From assembly GCA_023052935.1 (NCBI GenBank), contig CM041292.1, forward strand, positions 204,189,799 to 204,253,798: DNA of 64,000 bases. Reading direction: 5' to 3'. The first letter of the stretch is position 1; each line of letters begins with the position of its first letter. Source of the stretch: Piezodorus guildinii (taxonomy: Eukaryota; Arthropoda; Insecta; Hemiptera; Pentatomidae). Positions 56,931 through 64,000 of this stretch are shown in pieces. Below the pieces are notes generated by a model that saw only the letters and a program-made list of their open reading frames with translations, had not been told where the DNA came from and ran no database searches. The translations under genes were made by a program, and so were the position numbers.

Positions 56931-57884
56931 ACAGTAAACCCTTGTTTTAACGAACTCAAGGGACCGAAAAAATCTCTGTTCGTTACAAAAGAATTCGTTA
57001 TATCCCCAAAAATATATTGTATGTATGTCATATGTCTTGGTATATATGCAGGTAGTTAAAAAGAAATGTTTTCAATACAGCATTCGCATTCAGGCACATG
57101 TTTATTTAGAAACTACAAAAGCAGTTAAAACTGTGCACTATGTACATATATCTATCTTATTTCACATTTTACCTAATACTTTAAGATTAGCATAAACCAT
57201 CATTCAAAATACAAAACTTAAAAAGGGATTTACAATGTCAAAATCACAGCAATCCATTTAAAGTTGAAGTAATAACAAATTTTTTTTTTTTTTTTTTTGC
57301 ACATCCTGATGATGCAACGAAGGCATCGATTTTTATCTTTATTAGCGATAATCGTTGATAGAGGAGATTTTGATATCCCGTATTTTTCCGCAATTTTATA
57401 TTTCGACTCAATTTTTTTATCCACTTCTTGGAGAATCGCCAACCTTGTATTAAATCAATGGATTTTCTCTTTGACATACTGTGCGGAGCGGAAGCCCACT
57501 TAAAACGGAAAGCAAGACTGACTTGACCTCGTAGGAAACTTGAATTAAAGCAAGTAATAAAAACAGAATAACTAGCTGAAACTCTAGAAGCCATAAGCTG
57601 TCACAGACTGAATCACAGAATTCAGCTGAATAGAGTGAAGAGGTAAGAAGGATTTGGACATAAAGGCGCCGGTCTTCACTAGGAATTAAGACGTATCGTA
57701 ATTTTTGGTAATAACCGAACAAATTCAATTCCGAAGTCCACGAAAGTAGTTCGTTAATTCGTTATAAGAGAATTTTTTGTTATAAACGAGGAGAAAGCAT
57801 AGTTTTCTATTCACTTTTGCAACAGTAGTTCGTTATAAACGGGTGTTCGTTATAACCGTGTTCGTTAAAAAGAGGGTTTACTGT
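56931..57884 (-). mobile_element. Pogo/Tigger-like element, deletion derivative (954 bp)
   Basis: Inverted ends ACAGTAAACCC (56931) and GGGTTTACTGT (to 57884), each followed inward by GTT.AACGAAC and further TTCGTTATA motifs. On the minus strand an N-terminal CENP-B/psq-type helix-turn-helix is visible in two frames: MSKRKSIDL from 57477, then ILQEVDKKIESKYKIAEKYG and ISKSPLSTIIANKDK at 57330-57440. The DDE catalytic part is absent, replaced by a T17 run and unrelated sequence. Confidence 0.8.
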
Positions 57885-58222
57885 TATAGTTCAATATAAA
57901 TTTATAAGTGATACTTTTCTTTTATTTATTTTTGGAAAATCACATATTTTCTAATTAACAATGTTATTTCACGGGATAATGTTATTGTTGAAAATCCGAT
58001 AATTGAGAGTGGAGTTTCCTGGCTAGACCTATGCAATCAAACTTGTAATGAACGTTACCTCGAACTATTCAACAAAGTTTGTTGGCTCACATATAAAGAC
58101 AAGCAACGGACAGGACGGTCCAATGTTTGACTTGAATTGGAAGCTTCAACAAAAGCAAACGCCTATTTGCTCAATTCGTCTTTAATGGTTGCAACTTTGG
58201 ATGTTCCAATTTAGTACACCCT
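57885..58222. other. Spacer, no gene seen
   Basis: AT-rich. Confidence 0.4.
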
Positions 58223-58333
58223 ACATTCTTATAATTCGTTTTAAAAAAAATTGGTGCCATCTGGAAATCAATTTTCAACTCAGTCCTTCCGGGGGAGACC
58301 AAAACCATTAGGGAAGCCTTGTTGTACATAATT

Positions 58334-58630
58334 GGGAGCGGCGTGGTCTAGTGGGTAAAGCGCTAGTCTCTAGAGTCCTGGGTTCGAATCCCGGCTGTGG
58401 CGGAATATTAGATATTCTGTTATTTCAGCCGGGGGCGATCCTGGGGCATGGACACCCTCCTGGGCACACCCAGCCTCTATAAAGTGGGCACCCAAAAAAG
58501 GGAAAAAAACCTGGCGACTGAGCGTGATCTTGGCCGAATCACGTCTTTGCACGGCCGTTGGCCTAGAAACAGTACGAATCTCTACATGTACTGAGCCCAA
58601 AACTCTTCATGGATTGTAATGGTACAGGTT
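58334..58630 (+). repeat. SINE A
   Basis: Head GAGCGGCGTGGTCTAGTGGG and GGGTTCGAATCCCGGCT; body to GGATTGTAATGGTACAGG. Nearly identical to the copy at 58742. Confidence 0.92.
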
Positions 58631-58741
58631 ACATTCTTATAATTCGTTTAAAAAAAAATTGGTGCAATCTGGAAATCAATTTTGAACTCAGTCTGCCCGG
58701 GGGAGACCTAAACCATTAGAGAAGCCTTGTTGTACATAATT

Positions 58742-59040
58742 GGGAGCGGCGTGGTCTAGTGGGTAAAGCGCTAGTCTCTAGAGTCCTGGGTTCGAATCCC
58801 GGCTTTGGCGGAATATTAGATATTCTGTTACTTCAGCCGGGGGGCGATCCTGGGGCATGGACACCCTCCTGGGGCACACCCAGCCTCTATAAAGTGGGCA
58901 CCCAAAAAAGGGGGAAAAACCTGGCGGCTGAGCGTGATCTTGGCCGAATCACGTCTTTGCACGGCCGTTGGCCTAGAAGCAGTACGAATCTCAACATGTA
59001 CTGAGCCCAAAACTCTTAATGGGTTGTAGTGGTACAGGTT
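58742..59040 (+). repeat. SINE A
   Basis: Differs from 58334-58630 by few substitutions and one-base indels, which fits tandem duplication rather than two insertions. Confidence 0.92.
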
Positions 59041-59213
59041 ACATTCTTATAATTCGTTTTAAAAAAATTGGTGCAATCTGGAAATCAATTTTGAAATCAG
59101 TCTGCCCAGGGGAGACCAAAACCATTAGGGAAGCCTTGTTGAACATACGAAGTTCAGATCAAAAATTTGCTGTTCTAACCGACTCAATGAGTATTATAAA
59201 AACAATGAGCTAG
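59041..59213 (+). pseudogene. RNase H scrap of a non-LTR retrotransposon
   Basis: ETKTIREALLNIRSSDQKFA then VLTDSMSIIKTM: the region around an RNase H catalytic Asp (TDS) as in I/R1/LOA-type elements. No RT or other catalytic residues nearby. Confidence 0.45.
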
Positions 59214-59221
59214 AGCTAGTA

Positions 59222-60369
59222 AGTATTACAAGCTACTATATTTAGTAAGTATAGTATAGTGCCGATATTTTAAATTTTCTTTCTCTAAAGTATCGTTAAT
59301 TTTGTTGATTCTATAAAAATTACTATATTATCTTGTTACCACTGATAAAAAACAGGTAAATATATAAATTGAATGAATTCGATCCCAACTAAAGGAGAAA
59401 ACAGAAAATTATTTTTTTAATGCAATTTTTTGTTTTTTAACATAAGAGCAGTAATATACATGTATGATATACCGTTGGAAAGCTAAAGATTTTAGAAAAG
59501 ATATTATCTCATACACAAGCTTTTAAAAGTTGATAGAGAGTGATGAAAAGAAGATAAAACTAACTGATTATTTTAGATAATAATATAATAGATTTTTTAA
59601 TAAAACACATGTTTCTATAGAAATTTAATTTAATTAATTCTTTAATAGTTACACACGACTTTCACTTACCTCTATTTTTAAAATCAATGAAAGAATTTTC
59701 AAATACAGTTAGAGATAAAAATATGTGAAACTATTAAGGAATTAATTAAATTGAATTTATATAGAAACATGTGTTTTATTAAAAAATCTATTATATTATT
59801 ATCTAAAATAATCAGTTAGTTTTATGTTCATTACATCACTCTCTATCAACTTTTAAAAGCTTGTGTATGAGATGATATTTTTTCTAAAATCTTTAGCTTT
59901 CCAACGGTATATCATACATGTATATTACTGCTCTTATGTTCAAAAACGAAAAATTGCATTAAAAAAATAATTTTCTGTTTTCTCCTTTAGTTGGGATCGA
60001 ATTTATTCAATTTATATATTTATCTGTTTTTCATCAGCGTTAACAAGATAATATAGTTATTTGTATTGAATCTACAAAATTAAAGGTACTTTAGGGGCAG
60101 AAAAATATCGGCATTTAAGCCCGGTCAGACCATTTTGATCAAAATAAAACCTACATGATATTAAAGCTCATTAAATTTTACATCGATATAGCGAGTTTAA
60201 TCAAAATCGTCGGAACCGTTTTCGAGAAAATCGAAAAAAGTTGCAAATAAAGTGCCTCTTCTGGTAATCTCATTTTGATGAAAAAAGTTTTGTCACGTCT
60301 CGGGCGTATAGTTGTCTTCAATATGAAATTTCAGTTTAATAGGACTTACCGTTTCCGCCCAGGAATTAC

Positions 60370-60402
<33 letters not shown>

Positions 60403-61005
60403 CCTTTTTGCGGGACTTGGTTATTTGGACTCAGGGGACCCTAAAACGTGTATTACCGTTGAAAACTGGAATTCGAAAATTTGCACGATCGCAATACTTC
60501 CCTTACTATATTTAGTAAGTGAAAGTAATAATATTTCTTTAGAGGAAGAAATTCTAAAAATTCGGTATTTAAGTTCCAGTTAGACAATATTACCTTGTTA
60601 CTGCTGATGAAAAACAGGTAAATATATTAATTAAATGAATTCGATACCCAACGAAAGGAGAATATTTTTTAATGCAATTTTTTGTTTTTGAACATAAGAA
60701 CAGTAATATAGACGTATAATATACCATCGGAAAGAGAACGATATTAAAAAAAATATTATGTGATACACAAGCTTGTAAAAGTTAATAAAGATTGATAAAA
60801 AGCCGATAAAACTAAGTGATTATTTTTGATAACAATATAATAGAGTTTTTAATAAAACACATGTTTCTATATTAATTCAATTTAATTAATTCTTTAATAG
60901 TTTCACTCATTTTTATTTCTAACTGTATTTGAAAATTCTTTAATCGATTTTTAAAACGGAGGTAAGTGAAAGTCGTGTGTTGCCGCACCAGATTTTTTTA
61001 TAATT
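59222..61005. repeat. Family D in alternating orientation
   Basis: 59265-59650 (minus) and 59690-60090 (plus) are inverted arms around the motif ACACACGACTTTCACTTACC. The plus copy runs on to a (CA)n tract (60369-60400) and the end TTTAGTAAGTGAAAGT near 60520. 60560-61005 is again minus, closing with GGAGGTAAGTGAAAGTCGTG. Confidence 0.8.
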
Positions 61006-62084
61006 GTATTGCAAGTCGAGCTCCAGACCGGCGATGCATTGAAATAAAGATAGAAGTCTTACTATTGAGGGAAAATACCACGAAACTCGAAAATAAAACA
61101 TATTGGGAGTAAAAAGGTGTCTTTATATAAAAACACAAGAAAAGTTCTTAAAGATAAGGGAGAAGAAAGAAAAAACAATATATAGTGACCCGATAAGCCG
61201 ACTTTTGTGAATAATACAATCAATAGTGTAATTTTAATTGTGGTACTTATTTCTTTTTTTTTGGGGGGGGAAGAGGAATATTGTTTTATTTATTTAGAAA
61301 TAATACAATCTAATAATATAATATAATCTAATAAATACAACAGAAATAATAAATGAGTATTAATGCTAGAAGAAATCATTCATTATGTATAGTAAATAAA
61401 GAAATAAAGATAAATGAATACAAAATAAATAATATACAAAGAAAAATAAATAACCCTAAATAAAGATAAAAAGAAAATAAAATAAATAAAACTAAATTAG
61501 GCATAAAACCTAATCTTAATTGTGCAATATCTATTTCGATGGACTTTTCATTTACACGAAACACCAAAAACACGGAAGTAGTATTATCATTTACGGAAAC
61601 AGACACACAACTACGTTATTGAAATATTTAGTTCAATATAAAGTTTATTTAAAAGCCTTTATATTTACTTCAAAGATTTGTGTTAGAATGATTTCGCAAC
61701 GAAAGAGAAATATTACGTGAAAGATTTCCTTGGATTTACTCGACCGATAGACATTCAATAATCACTATGCAACTTTATGAAGGTCGCTATAAAAGGAAGA
61801 TGAAACCATTTACCAGGCGCTCTTTGTGATGAAAAAAAAAAAAAGATTCTATCAGTCTCTAAGATTTTTTTTTGTTTAGCTTGATTGCAAGATGATTGCC
61901 ATGAAACGACTTGTTCACGCCATCTTACCTGCTTCACTGTCGATTTATTTATTGATTTTAAATACACAAAGCATTCACATTGTCAATTAGGGACGAGAGG
62001 GAAACGATGAACCATAGCTTAAAGGATTTCCAGCAAGGCTGTTGTTGAGTAAACTCATCCAGAAAGCATAAGAAAAGAACGTTT
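61006..62084. other. AT-rich spacer, no gene seen
   Basis: A G8 run at 61263-61270, A-rich at 61380-61500, and T/A runs. No family recognised. Confidence 0.4.
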
Positions 62085-62800
62085 TTAAAATCGATTAAAG
62101 AATTTTCAAGTACAGTAAGAGATAAAAATGTGTGAAACCATTAAAGAATTAATTAAGTGGAATTTCTATAGAAATATATATTTTATTAAAAAATCTATTA
62201 TATTATTATCTAAAACAATCACTTAGTTTTATGTTCATTTCATCACTCTCTTTCAAAAGCTTGTGTATGAGATAATATTTTTTCTAAAATCTTTAGCTTC
62301 AACGGTATATCATACATGAATATTACTGTTCTTAAGATCGCAAACAAAAAATTGCATTAATTTTTTTTGTTTCTGCTTTCTTGTTCAGTTGCTTTTCAAT
62401 TCGCTCAAATTGCATATTAAGCTGTTACTCATCAATGCTAACAAGATCATATATTTATTTTTTGTAGAATCTACAGAATTAAAGGTACTTGAAAGGAAGA
62501 ACATTTAAAATATTGGCATTTAAGACCTGTCAGACCATTTTAATCCGAATAAAACCTTCATGATGTTAAAGCCTATTAAATTTTACATCGATATAGCGAG
62601 TTTAATCAAAATCGTCAGAACCGTTTTTGAGAAAATTCATTCCATAAAGTGGCTCTTCTGGTAAGCTCATTTTGATGAAAAAGGTTTTGTAACGTCTCGG
62701 GCGTATATTTGTCTTAATATGAAATTTCAGTTTCATAGGACTTAACGTTTCCGACCGGGAGTTACCACACACGGACACACACACACACACACATATTATA
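62085..62800 (+). repeat. Family D copy ending in (CA)n
   Basis: Landmarks as above; stops at the CA tract (62772-62793), so the last ~130 bases of the family are missing. Confidence 0.8.
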
Positions 62801-63106
62801 TACATTATTATTAATTATTTCAAACTTAATACTACTTCATGAAAACGGATGCTTCACTGTAAACGAAATGAGATTCCTGTGGAACTTAATTAATTTATTT
62901 TAAATCGTTCATTTGAAACATAAAATAATAATAAACCGAATATTTAAAGGAACCGTTGTTATTTCTGTAGTTTGTCAATAAATACACAGCGAACAAATTT
63001 TCTTTATAATGATGGAGTTTCGCTTTCTATTTTTAGCCTTTTTTCACTAATTCCGCATTTTTTAATCTCAGAATGCTATTTTTATATCATTAATATGTAT
63101 TAAAAG
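62801..63106. other. AT-rich spacer
   Basis: No gene seen. Confidence 0.4.
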
Positions 63107-63402
63107 GGGAGCCCGTGGCCGAGTGGCTAGCGCGCTAGTCTCTCATGCTACAGGTTCTAAGTTCGAATCCAGTCCCGGCGGGGCTTTTATAAGGATAAAA
63201 GAAAATGTGGATTCACTCGCAACCTCTCCCCCGGGTATGTGTGACCGTCAGCCAAAGGGTGGCCACTCACAAAATTAGTCGTAGGGAAATGATGACCCTA
63301 CACCAAAAATTGCGTAATGAAACGTGAGTGTAAACTTGCAGTTTACACCGCGAGGCCCAGGGCCTAAACGGCCTGTCGCGCCACTGGAAGAAGAAGAATA
63401 AT
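63107..63402 (+). repeat. SINE C (tRNA-Ser/Leu-like head)
   Basis: Head GAGCCCGTGGCCGAGTGGCT (A box TGGCCGAGTGG) and AGTTCGAATCC (B box), then a GC-richer body and a GAAGAAGAAGAATAAT tail. It differs from SINE A and B in both head and body. One copy only here. Confidence 0.8.
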
Positions 63403-64000
63403 GTATTAAAAATCATTAGCCAATCCTTCAGTATTTTTCTTCCACCTACAATCTAATTAGTAAACATAACATAGCTTCTTGGAAAAGATCTAACGAAGAT
63501 TCTAGTTCCGATAGTTTCACGCAATGGGCGTTTTTTAAACAGAAAACAAAATCACTTCTTTAGACACCGTCTATTTTCTTTCCTATTTCTTTCTCCCTCT
63601 CTCCATATTCATATATTTTTCCCTTATATATCCTGACATATAATTGTTGGTATAATATTACATTATTTTAAAATTTAAACCTATTTTTTTATTCATACTG
63701 TTTCTCTTTCCTAATGACTATGTTCTTTTTATATATTACCTATACTCTTAACTATGTTTTTAATATATTACCGTCAAATACCACTTCAAAATTGTTAACA
63801 TATTTTTCCTTTGTCATTTTTTCATTTGCTTAGTCTCTCTTTATATATTCTTATTGCAATATTATCATCTCAATTATGTATACTTCCATACTGTACAACT
63901 ATCATCTTATTAATTATTTTTATAACTGTCATCCATACTTTATAACTATCATCTTAATTTTGTTTATTTCCATACTTTATAACTGTCATCTTATTATCAT
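63403..64000. repeat. Degenerate tandem repeat reaching the window edge
   Basis: From about 63880 on, a theme CCATACTTTATAACTGTCAT / ACTATCATCTTA recurs at irregular spacing (roughly 35-40 bases). Before it, plain T-rich sequence without a gene. Confidence 0.5.

Larger units (their letters stand above)
58223..59215 (+). repeat. Tandem array: flank + SINE A repeated, about 410-bp unit
   Basis: ACATTCTTATAATTCGTTTT starts at 58223, 58631 and 59041. The first two are each followed by about 110 bases and a SINE A copy (58334-58630, 58742-59040). The third flank continues without a SINE into a frame with KFAVLTDSMSIIKTM (59019-59213), the pattern of a non-LTR RNase H. So a SINE sat in a retroelement and the stretch was then duplicated. 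Confidence 0.88.

Noticed and set aside
58334..59040. Two tRNA genes in tandem
   Set aside because: The heads are followed by a shared 230-base body; they are SINEs, and no acceptor stem pairing was seen.
58223..59215. CRISPR or satellite array
   Set aside because: Only two units plus a part, each holding a SINE; better explained by unequal crossing-over.
63107..63185. tRNA-Ser/Leu gene
   Set aside because: Continues into a SINE-like body with a GAAGAAGAAGAATAAT tail; I could not pair an acceptor stem.

Overview
This is repeat-dominated, strongly AT-rich eukaryotic DNA, most likely from an arthropod and probably an insect. The grounds are an env-bearing gypsy (errantivirus-type) element, several mariner families, RTE-like and jockey-like non-LTR retrotransposons, tRNA-derived SINEs and long (TA)n tracts. 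I see no bacterial features and no convincing host gene. The species cannot be named from sequence alone.

Layout. 1-7100 (minus strand) holds a nearly full-length env-bearing gypsy element. In transcription order it has an LTR with TATA box and poly(A) signal, a tRNA-Lys-type primer-binding site, gag, a -1 slippery heptamer, protease-RT-RNase H, a frameshift, integrase, and an env frame that is open to the window edge. 7772-16006 holds two internally deleted mariner families (A and B), a tRNA-like SINE head, a restriction-like-endonuclease fragment, a jockey-like tail and a long TA tract. 16170-23130 holds a ~1.1 kb unnamed dispersed repeat (family D), a non-LTR 3' UTR, RTE pieces and an RNase-H-end-like fragment. 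24444-31200 holds a SINE with perfect target duplications, inverted repeats, TA tracts, non-LTR tails, and foldback repeats with hammerhead-ribozyme-like cores. 32880-42930 holds RTE and jockey debris, another mariner B copy, a foldback mariner (C) and SINE B. 43200-50980 holds a palindrome bracketed by TA tracts, family D, SINE A, an RTE ORF and two mariner B copies. 51175-58220 holds two large foldbacks, an RTE insertion with a 13-bp target duplication, a hAT-like MITE, mariner B and a pogo/Tigger derivative. 58223-64000 holds a tandem SINE-containing array, family D in alternating orientation, a second SINE type and a degenerate tandem repeat at the edge.

Most standing out: at least six different repeat families here share one layout. 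It is a CTGANGA-like heptamer, one spacer base, a hairpin, then (G/A)AAAC, usually followed by GTYG, and often a GACCGC-like box further on. This resembles the catalytic core of hammerhead ribozymes reported in Penelope-like elements, and several copies sit as inverted pairs. Also of note are two unrelated mariner lineages that both spread as ~0.9 kb internal-deletion derivatives, and a foldback mariner carrying the same transposase end on both arms. The gypsy copy has an open env but an integrase with Asn at the usual catalytic Glu position.
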